Shown here: positions 17,440-27,195 of the stretch, piece after piece
Layout: the number at the start of each line of letters is the position of its first letter
Position numbering within the stretch: position 1 is the stretch's first letter
NCBI RefSeq assembly: GCF_004104355.1
Contig: NZ_RJLM01000003.1
Span: 124,001-188,000 of the forward strand
DNA: 64,000 bases
Source: Photobacterium chitinilyticum
GTDB taxonomy: Bacteria > Pseudomonadota > Gammaproteobacteria > Enterobacterales > Vibrionaceae
Direction of reading: 5' to 3'
Made by a program: the position numbers and the translations under genes
Notes under the pieces: model-generated
Database searches by the model: none
What the model saw: only the letters and a program-made list of their open reading frames with translations
Told to the model about the DNA's origin: nothing

Positions 17440-19083
17440 TTAAGCCGGCAGCAATATCGCAAAAGACTCATAAGGCTTAAGCGTTACCGTTCCACCTACC
17501 TGCTGGCGGTATTCATAGTTAGCAATAATACATTCAGCCTTATTGGCTTGAAGTTCCTCAGGAATGTTCAACTCAACGTCTTCAGCGGTGAAGTTATTCA
17601 ATACGAATAAGCGATGTTGTTCATCAGAGCGAATATAACCGAACACTTTTTCATGGTCTTCAAATACAGGTTCAAAATCACCGTATACAATCACAGGCAG
17701 GGATTTCCGAAGCTCAATCAATTTCTGGTAGTGATAGAAAATTGAATTTTGATCTTCTAATGCCGCTTCAACATTAATCTCGGGATAGTTCGGGTTAACC
17801 TGCAACCAAGGCTGCTGCTCAGAAAATCCAGCATTGGTTGAATCATTCCAATGCATTGGTGTACGGGCATTATCACGGCTGTTTTCATGCACCGCCGCCA
17901 GCATTGCCTCAGGAGCGACACCATTTTCGGTACGCTCTTTGTAGAAGTTCAAGGTCTCGATATCACGGTAATCGTCAATACTGTCGAAGGCAACATTGGT
18001 CATACCTATTTCTTCACCTTGGTAAACATAAGGCGTACCTTTCATCATATGCAGCGTTGTCGCCAGCATCTTAGCCGATACAAGACGGTGCTGGCCTTCA
18101 TCTCCATACTTAGATACCACACGAGGTAAATCATGGTTATTCCAGAACAATGAGTTCCAGCCTTCCTCAGCCAACTCGACTTGCCATTTAGTCAGCGCAC
18201 GTTTGAATTTCGGAAGGTCAAGTGCGATTGGGTTCCACTTATCACCATACTTCCAGGTCAGAGAAATATGCTCGAACTGGAACACCATTGAAAACTCATT
18301 ACGCGCAGGATTGCTATATAGCTTGGCGATTTCAGGCGTTGCATCCCAGGTTTCCCCAACCGTTAGCAAATCTTTATCACCAAAAGTCGCCATGTTCATT
18401 TCTTGCAGCAACTGATGGAGACGAGGTCCATTACCCGTGATTTTCTTGTCGATTTCCTTACCAATTAGATCTATGACATCAAGGCGGAACCCACCAATAC
18501 CCTGATCGATCCACCAGTTCATCATCTTATGCACTTCTTCTTGAACTTTAGGGTTTTCCCAGTTCAAATCAGGCTGTCTCTTTGAGAAGATGTGATAATA
18601 ATATTCGCCCGTAGTGTCATCTAACTCCCAGGCACCGCCGCCAAATACAGAACCTTGGTCATCAGGAACAGAACCATCTTCTTTTGGCTGGCGCCAAATA
18701 TAGTAGTCACGGTAAGGGTTATCTTTTGACTTACGTGCTTCGATAAACCACGGGTGCTCATCAGAGGTATGGTTAACCACCAAGTCCATAATAAGGCGAA
18801 TATCACGTTGCTTGGCTTCAGCAAGTAGCTGCTGCATATCTTCCATCGAACCAAATTCAGGTGCGATGTCCTGATAATCAGAAATATCATAGCCATTGTC
18901 ATCCATCGGCGAACGATACACTGGCGATAACCAAATCACATTGACACCCAATGTCTTTAGGTAATCCAGCTTGCTGATAATTCCCTTCAGATCTCCGATC
19001 CCGTCATTATTTGAATCGCAAAAACTACGAGGGTAGATCTGGTAAACAACAGCATCATGCCACCACTTTGGCGTCATTTTCAT
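17440..19083 (-). CDS. Alpha-glucosidase, probable oligo-1,6-glucosidase (GH13)
   Basis: Cytoplasmic exo-acting GH13 enzyme of 547 residues that releases glucose from short isomalto- or panose-type oligosaccharides. Motifs: WWHDAVVYQIYPRSF at the start, DLVVNHTSDEH (about 100-110), QPDLNWENP (the region V signature of the oligo-1,6-glucosidase group), GFRLDVIDLIG with nucleophile D202, GETWD with E244, WNNHDLPR with D318. The residue after the nucleophile is Val (LDV). In characterised isomaltase/maltase pairs Val there favours alpha-1,6 bonds, while Thr or Ala favours alpha-1,4. The ATG at 19083 has GGGAG nine bases upstream; a longer frame from 19116 lacks support. It is divergent from a LysR gene that may control it. 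Confidence 0.88.
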   Translation of the reverse strand: MKMTPKWWHDAVVYQIYPRSFCDSNNDGIGDLKGIISKLDYLKTLGVNVIWLSPVYRSPMDDNGYDISDYQDIAPEFGSMEDMQQLLAEAKQRDIRLIMDLVVNHTSDEHPWFIEARKSKDNPYRDYYIWRQPKEDGSVPDDQGSVFGGGAWELDDTTGEYYYHIFSKRQPDLNWENPKVQEEVHKMMNWWIDQGIGGFRLDVIDLIGKEIDKKITGNGPRLHQLLQEMNMATFGDKDLLTVGETWDATPEIAKLYSNPARNEFSMVFQFEHISLTWKYGDKWNPIALDLPKFKRALTKWQVELAEEGWNSLFWNNHDLPRVVSKYGDEGQHRLVSAKMLATTLHMMKGTPYVYQGEEIGMTNVAFDSIDDYRDIETLNFYKERTENGVAPEAMLAAVHENSRDNARTPMHWNDSTNAGFSEQQPWLQVNPNYPEINVEAALEDQNSIFYHYQKLIELRKSLPVIVYGDFEPVFEDHEKVFGYIRSDEQHRLFVLNNFTAEDVELNIPEELQANKAECIIANYEYRQQVGGTVTLKPYESFAILLPA

Positions 19084-19187
19084 GATTATAGGCTCCCTAA
19101 AAAAGGCAAAAATCAAACAAGTGATATCTTCATTACCAATAGCATAATGCTGTTTTTCCGCAATTTAAAATATATAAGCCTCAAGGT

Positions 19188-19236
19188 GATATAGAAAAAT
19201 CCTATATCATTACGAATTTAGGCGATCATGATCACA
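19188..19236. promoter_or_regulatory. Palindrome and CRP-like site between alpha-glucosidase and lysR
   Basis: GATATAG-N7-CTATATC (19188-19208) is a perfect dyad of the kind bound by LysR regulators. Next to it GGCGA-TCATGA-TCACA (19221-19236) has a full TCACA half and a 3/5 left half of a CRP site. Both lie between the two divergent starts. Confidence 0.55.
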
Positions 19237-19318
19237 AGAATAAAGAATTCAGGATTTTCTCCAGTTCGAATAAATGTGAGACTTGTCGATTATATTTTTT
19301 AGCTTTTCTGTGATCCCT

Positions 19319-20233
19319 ATGGATAGAAGTTATAAACAGTTTCTCGTCGTTGCCGAGCTAGGCAACATTAGTCAGGCTGCCACCTACCTTGGGCTCAGCC
19401 AACCAACGTTGACCAGTAGCATGAAAAAACTGGAAGCAAGCTTTGATGTCCCGCTATTTATTCGTAAATCAAAAGGGGTCGAACTCACGGAGTACGGACA
19501 ACTATTGCAGGAACAAGCGCTCGAACTGCAACGCCGCCATGATTCACTGCTACATCAAATGGCAGATCTCAAAGAGCGTAAAACTGAGAAAATTAAAATG
19601 GGCACCGGTGATGCATGGTGGGAAGTTTTCGTCAAACAGGCACTGCAACAATACAGTACGAGTAACCCTTCTATCTCTATTCAGCTGGAATTTGGTAATC
19701 ACCTGAAGCTCATGGATATGTTGATTCATGGACAAATCGATCTATTCGTCGGTCATGAGATTATTGGCTTGTCTCGACGCTGTAACGTCAGCTTTATTCC
19801 TCTTCTCCAAGACAAAGAAGCCCTCTTCGTCCACCAGTCTCACCCGTTGCTGGTTAATAAAGGGAGTGAAAAAGATACCGAGATCTATCCGTTGCTGCAG
19901 GTTACGCCAGATTCTGACACCTATCAGCACCTGATTGAAAACCCGCAACCGAAACAACTGGAGCGGGAGAGGAAGAAAGTTTCCGAACGCATTGTATATG
20001 AAATCAATTCTTTGACAGCAAGTGTCGATATTCTAGCTACAACAACAGCAGTTATGCCCTATCCACTCAGTATGGCGGAATACTTCTTACGAGCCAATAT
20101 CGTTCCGCTTCCGCTCGTTCAGGATGCACAAACCGGCACCGTCGGCATTTACCATTTAAACGAGCCCTTAGTCGACCACGTCAGTGATATCAAGCAGCAA
20201 CTGATCACAAATGGACAGCAGGTTAATGTGTAA
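19319..20233 (+). CDS. LysR-family transcriptional regulator
   Basis: DNA-binding regulator of 304 residues from the ATG at 19319 (MDRSYKQFLVVAELGNISQ). The N-terminal winged helix-turn-helix is clear: NISQAATYLGLSQPTLTSSM then LEASFDVPLFIRKSKGVELT. A LysR substrate-binding domain fills about 90-300. A longer frame from a TTG at 19283 adds 12 residues, but the family usually begins close to the helix-turn-helix. Being divergent from the alpha-glucosidase, with a dyad between, suggests it regulates that gene and itself. The inducer is unknown and may be an oligosaccharide. Confidence 0.85.
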   Translation: MDRSYKQFLVVAELGNISQAATYLGLSQPTLTSSMKKLEASFDVPLFIRKSKGVELTEYGQLLQEQALELQRRHDSLLHQMADLKERKTEKIKMGTGDAWWEVFVKQALQQYSTSNPSISIQLEFGNHLKLMDMLIHGQIDLFVGHEIIGLSRRCNVSFIPLLQDKEALFVHQSHPLLVNKGSEKDTEIYPLLQVTPDSDTYQHLIENPQPKQLERERKKVSERIVYEINSLTASVDILATTTAVMPYPLSMAEYFLRANIVPLPLVQDAQTGTVGIYHLNEPLVDHVSDIKQQLITNGQQVNV

Positions 20234-20242
20234 CGCATAGCA

Positions 20243-20305
20243 AAAAGCCCGTGATAACTTACCTTGATACGAATTACGGTATCGAAGTAAGGAACCACGG
20301 GCTTT
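20243..20305. terminator. Long hairpin between convergent lysR and chemoreceptor genes
   Basis: Outer stem AAAGCCCGTG / CACGGGCTTT encloses a second stem (CTTACCTTGATAC with GTATCGAAGTAAG, one bulge). With A/T runs outside both arms it can terminate in both directions. Confidence 0.75.
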
Positions 20306-20316
20306 CACGTGCTTAT

Positions 20317-22203
20317 CTACACAACAAATGTCGCCACTTTGTCATTCAGGTTTGTCGCCTGAGTACTAAGATGCTCTGCCTGTTGACGAGCATTTCTGGC
20401 ATCGGCCGCCAACTGGTCGGTTACATCTTTAATTGTGGTCGTATTCTGTGTGATTTCATCGGTAACATGGGTTTGCTCTTCCGCAGCTGTCGCAATCTGC
20501 GTCGCCATATCACTGATCATTGTCACAGAGCCATTTATTTGCTCCAGCGCCGCCGTCGCCTGATCGGCATCGTCTACTGAGCACTGTGCGAGTTGCGAGC
20601 TTGTTTCCATCAAATTCACAGCTTTAGACGTGGTTTGCTGCAAAGTAGCAATCATAGACTGAATCTCTTCTGTCGATGTATGGGTTCGCTGGGATAAAAC
20701 TCGAACCTCATCAGCCACAACCGCAAAACCACGCCCCTGCTCACCCGCACGAGCAGCTTCAATCGCGGCATTCAAAGCCAGCAGATTTGTCTGCTCTGCA
20801 ATACCCTGAATTGTAGAAAGAATACTGTTAATACCCTGCGCATGATCATTAAGCTCACTGATCACGGTCGTCGCTTCATTTACTTCTGTTGCCAGATTAT
20901 TGATCGAGACTTTGCTCTGAGCCACCAGCTCGCTACCACTATTGGTATGAGTAGTAGAATCCTGAGCCGCACGGGCTGTCTGTTCAGCATGTGATGCAAT
21001 TTCCTGAGTGGCAGACGCCATCTCGGTCACAGCAGTTGCAACCATGGCAATTTCATCTTGTTGACGCTGCAGATCACGGGCCGACTTATCAGCACGTTCC
21101 TCACCTTCACTAGACGCATGGCTCAACTCAACACCCTGAGCACGAATATGACCAATCAGTACCTGTAAGCTAGCAACAAACTGATTGAAATTAGAGGCTA
21201 ATTCACCCACTTCATCATTACTATCCAAATCGATACGCTGGGTTAAGTCACCCCCCCCCTGAGCAATCAGCGCCAATGCGTTAGATACCTGTTGAAGAGG
21301 CCTAAACAAATAGCCACAAAGCAGGTTAAACATGAATACACAAACAATTACAACAAGTAGCGTCGTCAATAGTTGTTCATATAGCATACTGTAGAGAGGT
21401 GCAACTACAGACTCATAGTCAATCACAACAACTGTATTCAGATTCTTGCCTTCAATTGGCGCGACAAACACAAAGCTTTCACGGCCATTCAGCACCTTTT
21501 TTTCAATATGTCCTTCACGAGCCAGACGCTTGATCAAACTATCCGTTAGGTCACTATCCAACGAACTAACCGCCTGATTCAAAAGCGACGAATCAGCATG
21601 AGCAAATACATTACTGTCGGCATTGGCAATGAACATGTAACCTTCACCAGGTAATGTTACATCTTCCAGTTGCTTGATAATATTAGCCATTTCAACATCA
21701 GCACCAAGCACTGCTCGCTGGCCTGACACGGTTATCGCTTTACCCATAGAGACAACCGAAGCCCCTGTCGCGGCGGCAACTGTCGGATTTTCCACCGTCA
21801 CAGCACCACTAAGCCTCATAGCATTTTGATACCAGCCCCACTCTCGCGGATCATCATTACCCGGAGGAAGCTTAACATCATTGGCGTTAACCTGACTGCC
21901 ATCAGTATATGCAAGGAATACATTGTCGAATTTTGCCGAGTCCCGTACTTGCTTTAAGTGATCAGTCAAAGATTCTCTCGCCACTGTCATAGGCAAAGCT
22001 GATAGTGCAGCAGCTTTTGAGTCCATCCAATCCGTAACATAATTGTTATAGGCCGATGCGACACCGCGAAGCCGATCGTTAAGATCTTCATCTAAGCGGC
22101 CTAGCGCAGACATAAAAGAAAGTGCTGTCACCAGCATTCCACCCAAAATAATGGCTATACTGGCCGAGAGCGCCAGTTTCTGCCGAAGAGTTAGATTAGA
22201 CAT
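20317..22203 (-). CDS. Methyl-accepting chemotaxis protein with dCache-like sensor
   Basis: Membrane chemoreceptor of 628 residues. Membrane segment one lies at about 10-30. A periplasmic double-Cache-like domain (about 35-275) includes [13 protein letters not shown], typical of such sensors. Segment two is about 279-299, HAMP about 300-352, then a coiled-coil signalling domain with the hairpin tip [20 protein letters not shown]. No CheR-binding pentapeptide is seen at the C-terminus (NDKVATFVV). The ligand is unknown; the setting among glucan genes hints at a sugar but does not prove it. The HAMP part contains a run of nine G bases on the coding strand (21251-21259), a possible slippage site. 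Confidence 0.9.
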   Translation of the reverse strand: MSNLTLRQKLALSASIAIILGGMLVTALSFMSALGRLDEDLNDRLRGVASAYNNYVTDWMDSKAAALSALPMTVARESLTDHLKQVRDSAKFDNVFLAYTDGSQVNANDVKLPPGNDDPREWGWYQNAMRLSGAVTVENPTVAAATGASVVSMGKAITVSGQRAVLGADVEMANIIKQLEDVTLPGEGYMFIANADSNVFAHADSSLLNQAVSSLDSDLTDSLIKRLAREGHIEKKVLNGRESFVFVAPIEGKNLNTVVVIDYESVVAPLYSMLYEQLLTTLLVVIVCVFMFNLLCGYLFRPLQQVSNALALIAQGGGDLTQRIDLDSNDEVGELASNFNQFVASLQVLIGHIRAQGVELSHASSEGEERADKSARDLQRQQDEIAMVATAVTEMASATQEIASHAEQTARAAQDSTTHTNSGSELVAQSKVSINNLATEVNEATTVISELNDHAQGINSILSTIQGIAEQTNLLALNAAIEAARAGEQGRGFAVVADEVRVLSQRTHTSTEEIQSMIATLQQTTSKAVNLMETSSQLAQCSVDDADQATAALEQINGSVTMISDMATQIATAAEEQTHVTDEITQNTTTIKDVTDQLAADARNARQQAEHLSTQATNLNDKVATFVV

Positions 22204-22633
22204 TGATTCCCTTTACTATTTTTATTATGTAGCAACTAAATACGCTTATATTTTTTACCGACAACATGAATAAGACCAAAAGCAGCTAGAAAGTGAGCTC
22301 CCTCAAATTCAAGCCTGGCCAACTGCCATCATTTATTTCATAGCGTGAAATTATTACACTTTTACGAATAGTGTTCATACTATCAACAGTATTTTTTTGA
22401 CATGAGTCTACAAAAAAATTCCTAATAGCGATAAACCAATGGGATAGAGCCTAGGTTATACCAATAGAGACAGGTCAATACTCTGATGATGTTATAACAA
22501 TTTAAACCAGCAAAATGACCAAAGACTTTGGGTGATTGGTATTCTCATAAAAAAACAAAGCCCTCACAAAGGAGGGCTTTAGAAGTATCGGGGATAGCTG
22601 ATATATTACTGCGTTAGAGCTTTATGGAAAGTA
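22204..22633. other. Intergenic region: chemoreceptor promoter side and glgA terminator
   Basis: AT-rich gap of 430 bases. It contains the glgA terminator (annotated separately) and must contain the chemoreceptor promoter. I see no gene and no distinctive operator. Confidence 0.5.
22549..22580 (-). terminator. Terminator of glgC-glgA
   Basis: Stem AAAGCCCTC / GAGGGCTTT, loop ACAAAG, followed on the reverse strand by GTTTTTTTAT. Confidence 0.85.
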
Positions 22634-24160
22634 TTAAACCAAATACTCGGAAGAAGGTGCTAAAACAAGTCGCCCCAGCTCTAGCCCCATGTACATACTG
22701 ACGTATTGCTCAGCCGATTCTTTCCATTCAAACTTACACGCCATGGCATTTTGCTGCAGGCGCTTAAACTCTTGTGGTCTTTGGCAGTACAGTAACAAAC
22801 TGCGCTGTAGCTTAATAAGCAATGCTTCCGGTGTCGGTGCATCATAAATAAAGCCTGTAGCAACCTGAGGGGTGTGATCATAATCAATCACGGTATCTTT
22901 CAGACCACCCACCCCACGAACAATTGGCAAAGTGCCGTAGGCAAGGCTGTACATCTGGTTCAATCCGCATGGTTCAAACTCTGATGGCATCATGAAGAAA
23001 TCAGCACCGGCCTCGACGCAATGCGCTAGCGGGTTACTATACGCCTCAACGAACGCAAACTTTTCCTTATGAGCATCGCTGATTTCACGAAGAGCTGCCG
23101 CCAACGTTGGATCACCCGTCCCAACAATCACAACCTGTACATCATTGACTAAGAAGTCTTTCAAAACCGGGATCAGATAGTGGATACCTTTCTGCTCGGA
23201 TAAGCGGCACACCATCCCGTAGAGCGGAACATCTTCAACGGGTAAGCCGACTTGCTGCTGTAAATCACGCTTACACGCTTTTTTACCACGGACAAGGCTG
23301 ACTTTATTCGCTTTAAAACTCTGCTTGATAAACGGATCAGTTTCAGGATTCCAATCTCGATAGTCACAGCCATTAACGATACCGTAAAGATCGCTGGCGC
23401 GAGCCTGAAAATCAGCTTCCATACCATGCGAGCCTAAATGCGTTAGCAGTTCAGACGCATAATTCGGGCTGACAGCATTCACTTTATCGGCATAGGCCAC
23501 GCCCGCTTTAAGCATACTCACGTGTGATGGGTCTATCTCGGCATTAATGTAACGACGCTGGATCAACTCAGGAACCAAGCTGTATTGGTCATAGTTGAAT
23601 ACGCCCTTAAACACGGCATTATGAATTGTGATCACGCTTTTTGTCTGGGCAAAAAACGCATCATTAACATACCGAGTACGGAGCAGGAAGGGAACCAGGC
23701 CAGTATGCCAATCATTACAGTGGACAATATCCGGCTGAAAACCAATTTTTTCACACAAATCCAACGATGCGGCGCTGAAAAATGCAAACCTTTCACCGTT
23801 ATCGGAATAAGCCTGATTATTCTCGGCATACAACTCGGGACGCTCAAAATACTGAGGCGCATCAACTGCAAAAACAGTCACATTATCACTTTGAAGCTGC
23901 TTTACCTGATAGCTCACAGGCATTGGTTGCGACGTAACGTAAAGCTCGGTATCAAGTAGTGGCTCGGCTTGATCAGCGCCGGCTACTTTCTGATACAGCG
24001 GCATGACGATACGTACATCATGACCCATTTCTTTCAGTGCCGAAGGGAGCGACTTAGCGACATCTGCTAGCCCCCCGGTTTTGACTAAACCTTCAACTTC
24101 AGAGGCGACAAACAAAATCTTGAGTTGCTTCCCTGATGCTGGTTTCTTACTAGTAACCAA
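22634..24160 (-). CDS. glgA: Glycogen synthase (ADP-glucose type) GlgA
   Basis: GT5 glucosyltransferase that extends alpha-1,4 glucan from ADP-glucose in the cytoplasm. 508 residues. The N-terminal KILFVASEVEGLVKTGGLADV contains the ADP-glucose-binding KTGGL motif. The C-terminal GT-B half shows RLSEQKGIHYLIP and MMPSEFEPCGLNQMYSLAYGT with the retaining-enzyme EFEPCGL loop. It starts at a TTG (24160) inside the 3' end of glgC, 11 bases before the glgC stop. AAAGGAG lies six bases upstream, so the non-ATG start is well supported and translation is likely coupled. A terminator follows. Confidence 0.92.
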   Translation of the reverse strand: MVTSKKPASGKQLKILFVASEVEGLVKTGGLADVAKSLPSALKEMGHDVRIVMPLYQKVAGADQAEPLLDTELYVTSQPMPVSYQVKQLQSDNVTVFAVDAPQYFERPELYAENNQAYSDNGERFAFFSAASLDLCEKIGFQPDIVHCNDWHTGLVPFLLRTRYVNDAFFAQTKSVITIHNAVFKGVFNYDQYSLVPELIQRRYINAEIDPSHVSMLKAGVAYADKVNAVSPNYASELLTHLGSHGMEADFQARASDLYGIVNGCDYRDWNPETDPFIKQSFKANKVSLVRGKKACKRDLQQQVGLPVEDVPLYGMVCRLSEQKGIHYLIPVLKDFLVNDVQVVIVGTGDPTLAAALREISDAHKEKFAFVEAYSNPLAHCVEAGADFFMMPSEFEPCGLNQMYSLAYGTLPIVRGVGGLKDTVIDYDHTPQVATGFIYDAPTPEALLIKLQRSLLLYCQRPQEFKRLQQNAMACKFEWKESAEQYVSMYMGLELGRLVLAPSSEYLV

Positions 24161-25367
24161 TTTTTGCTCCTTTCGGTATCACGACAATTCCTTCGTCTGA
24201 CACATGGTACTTTTGCTTATCTTCTTCAATATTTTCTCCGATAACCGTACCAGGTGCGATCTGTACATTTTTATCGATAATAGCACGGCGAATTGAACAG
24301 CCCGCGCCAATCTTTACATCACCCAAGATGACTGACTCACTGATCGTGGTGTGATGGTCGACATTGGTACGGAAACCCAATACCGATTTATACACTTTGG
24401 CCCCACAAATATAACTACCAGCAGAAATCATGCAGTTATTGATATCGACTTTACAATCTTCGCTATCAAGCACTGTCGCTGGAGGTAATGGCGGGTAATA
24501 GGTATGTAGCTGCCACTGTCGGTTGTATAAAGAAAACTGTGCATCTTCTGACAACAAATCCATATGTGCCTGCCAGTAAGATTCAATAGTACCTACATCA
24601 CGCCAGTAACCAGTACTCTTCTCTCCAGGGATCTCATTAGTGGTAAAGTCATAGACAAACACTTTGCCCTGTGGGAATAGTTTAGGAATGATATCTTTAC
24701 CAAAGTCATGGCTGGATTGCTCGTTGACTGCATCTTCCTCGAGCTCTTTACTCAGCACACCAGTTTCAAAAATATAATTACCCATGGAAACCAATGCGTG
24801 GTCAGGGTCACCCGGAATTGATTTCGGATTTTCTGGCTTTTCGTCAAAACCAACCATACAACCACTTTCGTCAACTTCAATCACACCGAAGGCACTTGCT
24901 TCACTCAATGGCATACGTAACGCAGAGACCGTAAGATCGGCTTTTTTCTCAAGATGGTAGTCAAGCATCTGCTTAACATCCATTTTGTAGATATGATCAC
25001 TGCCGAAAATACAAACCTGATCAGGCTCTTCCAGTTCAGCAAAACGTAAATTCTGATAGATTGCATCAGCAGTACCATCATACCAACGCTTACCCATTCT
25101 CATCTGGGCAGGGATCGGGTCAATAAAACGCCCAGTAATACCTGAAACGTTCCAGCCTTTTTTCATGTGCACGTAAAGTGACTGAGACTTAAACTGGGTC
25201 AGCACATAAATCTTCATAAGATCAGCATTAAGAAAGTTATTTAATGCAAAATCTATCAGGCGGTAACTGCCTCCAAATGGCACAGCAGGCTTAGTACGCG
25301 TATCTGTTAAAGGGCGCAGACGCGATCCTTCCCCACCTGCCAAAATCATTCCTAAAACACCAGCCAT
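24150..25367 (-). CDS. glgC: Glucose-1-phosphate adenylyltransferase GlgC
   Basis: Makes ADP-glucose from ATP and glucose-1-phosphate, the committed step of glycogen synthesis. 405 residues from the ATG at 25367, which has a perfect AAGGAGG site; an 11-residue longer frame is rejected. The nucleotide-binding MILAGGEGSRLRPLTDTRTKPAVPFGG region is at the N-terminus (about 6-32), followed by YRLIDFALNN and IFGSDHIYKMD. The C-terminus is a left-handed beta-helix (SVILGDVKIGAGCSI, APGTVIGE). First gene of glgC-glgA. Upstream lies a divergent region with MalT-like boxes, though these are nearer the amylase gene. Confidence 0.93.
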   Translation of the reverse strand: MAGVLGMILAGGEGSRLRPLTDTRTKPAVPFGGSYRLIDFALNNFLNADLMKIYVLTQFKSQSLYVHMKKGWNVSGITGRFIDPIPAQMRMGKRWYDGTADAIYQNLRFAELEEPDQVCIFGSDHIYKMDVKQMLDYHLEKKADLTVSALRMPLSEASAFGVIEVDESGCMVGFDEKPENPKSIPGDPDHALVSMGNYIFETGVLSKELEEDAVNEQSSHDFGKDIIPKLFPQGKVFVYDFTTNEIPGEKSTGYWRDVGTIESYWQAHMDLLSEDAQFSLYNRQWQLHTYYPPLPPATVLDSEDCKVDINNCMISAGSYICGAKVYKSVLGFRTNVDHHTTISESVILGDVKIGAGCSIRRAIIDKNVQIAPGTVIGENIEEDKQKYHVSDEGIVVIPKGAKIGY

Positions 25368-25719
25368 GGTGTACCTCCTTGTTAGTAAGCAATCAAACAC
25401 ATATATATCATACTTCCATACCTATTGAGAATGCTTTTGCAGTGAATGTTGATTGATATATTTCAAAGGTCAAAATATATTACATTGATCGCACTAATTG
25501 GTATGACAGCAACACCTTCACACCGCAAGTAGCTTGTTCGTGCTTTTATTCATTGATAATGAATATCAAAGACAACATTTTATATAATTGTCATATTTCC
25601 CGGACTGCACGAATTTACTGGCTAAACGCCACTACTCCCCCCTACCTCCTACCTCTTTGGATAATGAATAGCTGAATACTTTTTCAAGTACAGCCAGTAG
25701 ACTCTCCGTAGTTTCGTTT
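25368..25719. other. glgC-amylase divergent regulatory region
   Basis: A 352-base spacer with AT-rich stretches and the MalT-like boxes annotated separately. No gene seen. Confidence 0.5.
25632..25657 (-). promoter_or_regulatory. MalT-like boxes upstream of the second amylase
   Basis: Reverse-strand reading gives AGGTAGGAGGTAGGGGGGAG followed by TAG. GGGGAGTAGT matches the MalT box at 8 of 10 positions, and GGAGGTAGG and AGAGGTAGG follow the same pattern. The cluster is about 65-90 bases before the amylase start, in the same orientation relative to it as the lamB boxes have to lamB. Confidence 0.6.
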
Positions 25720-27144
25720 ATGGATATAGAAATAATGACGACGTGCTTTTCAACTCACACATCGCCAAAGGCAACAACTGTAATTCTTCATGCCTTTGAC
25801 TGGCCTTACAGCCGTATAGCTGAGAACGCCGAAGCCATTGCCAAAGCAGGCTTCAAAGCGGTATTAGTGTCGCCGCCAATGAAATCAGAAAAATCAAAGA
25901 CTGGCACCCCTTGGTGGCAAAGATACCAGCCTCAGGATTATCGGGTCATTGACAACCAGCTCGGTGATACCGCTGATTTCGAACAGATGACCAAGACACT
26001 ACAGCACTATGACTTGCTGATTTACGCTGATATCGTATTCAACCATATGGCAAACGAATCGGATCGCAGAAGTGATCTTGACTACCCTAATATCTGCGTA
26101 TTACAAGACTATGACGACAAAGATGCATATTTTAAATCGATAAAATTATTTGGTGATTTATCTCGCCCAATTTTCACCGAGAAAGACTTTGTTCAGGCAT
26201 TTCCAATCGAGGATTGGACCAATCCGTGGCAAGTCCAGAACGGTCGGATCAGCGGAGGGCATGATGATCCCGGTCTGCCGACGCTCAAATGCACCGAAAA
26301 TGTAGTAAAAATACAGCAAAACTACCTAAAAGCACTAAAGCGTTTAGGCGTAAGCGGTTTTCGTATTGATGCAGCCAAACATATGACTCTTGAGCACATT
26401 CAACAAGTTTGGGACGAAGATATTAGCGAAGGCACCCACATTTTTGGAGAGATTATTACTGACGGCGGCTCACCGAAAGAAGAATATGAATTATTTCTAA
26501 AACCATACCTAAAAGACACAAGACTTGGCGCGTATGATTTCCCATTATTTCATTCACTTTTCAAAGTGTTCGAAAAAGGCCACCCTATCACCGACCTCGC
26601 CAACCCATACTCTGTCGGCCAGGCACTTGCTAACGATAGGGCTATAACCTTTGCGACAACCCATGACATTCCGAACAACGATGTGTTTCTCAATCAAGTC
26701 ATGTCCGAGGACAATGAGCGACTCGCATACTGCTACCTGTTAGGTCGAGATGGAGGGGTGCCACTGATTTATTCCGATTTGGATACCAGTGGGATTATGG
26801 CAAACAACGGTCAGCCACGATGGCTTGATAGCTGGCAAAGCCCCGTACTACAAAAAATGATCAAGTTCCATAATTTGGCTCACTGCCAAACGATGCATAG
26901 TTTCGAACATAGCGATGAACTACTCATGTTTCAACGCGGAGAGATGGGTATTGTGGTTATCAATAACGGAAGCGTCGCAAAGACGGTTTCGCTGCCAACC
27001 GGGAGCTATGCTGATTTACTTGAGATGGAAGGCACTCAGCTTTTTGCAGAAGAAAATAAGGCGGCTAATTCTGAAATCAAAAACGATGTCTCTTATAATA
27101 TCAGACTTGCTGCTAAATCCTGCGCAATGTTAGTCAGAATCTAG
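25720..27144 (+). CDS. Cytoplasmic alpha-amylase-like GH13 enzyme
   Basis: Compact GH13 hydrolase of 474 residues without signal peptide. Regions in order: ILHAFDWPYSRIAENAEAI at the N-terminus, ADIVFNHMANES (about 103-114), GFRIDAAKHM with nucleophile D217, FGEIITDGG with acid/base E244, and THDIPNN with D316. A short C-terminal beta domain ends CAMLVRI. Substrate is probably maltodextrin or glycogen. MalT-like boxes immediately upstream place it in the maltose regulon. Start is ATG 25720, with another in-frame ATG at 25735; neither has a clear ribosome site. It differs from the amylase at 3008-4807 in length and motif text, so they are not recent duplicates. Confidence 0.82.
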   Translation: MDIEIMTTCFSTHTSPKATTVILHAFDWPYSRIAENAEAIAKAGFKAVLVSPPMKSEKSKTGTPWWQRYQPQDYRVIDNQLGDTADFEQMTKTLQHYDLLIYADIVFNHMANESDRRSDLDYPNICVLQDYDDKDAYFKSIKLFGDLSRPIFTEKDFVQAFPIEDWTNPWQVQNGRISGGHDDPGLPTLKCTENVVKIQQNYLKALKRLGVSGFRIDAAKHMTLEHIQQVWDEDISEGTHIFGEIITDGGSPKEEYELFLKPYLKDTRLGAYDFPLFHSLFKVFEKGHPITDLANPYSVGQALANDRAITFATTHDIPNNDVFLNQVMSEDNERLAYCYLLGRDGGVPLIYSDLDTSGIMANNGQPRWLDSWQSPVLQKMIKFHNLAHCQTMHSFEHSDELLMFQRGEMGIVVINNGSVAKTVSLPTGSYADLLEMEGTQLFAEENKAANSEIKNDVSYNIRLAAKSCAMLVRI

Positions 27145-27168
27145 CAGAACCAGAACAGGCTAATTGAT

Positions 27169-27195
27169 AGGTTGATAGCCGAGTGCTATCAACCT
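27169..27195. terminator. Hairpin between convergent amylase and PepSY genes
   Basis: Stem AGGTTGATAGC / GCTATCAACCT with loop CGAGT, overlapping the PepSY stop codon. No strong T tail, so its role as terminator is uncertain. Confidence 0.5.
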
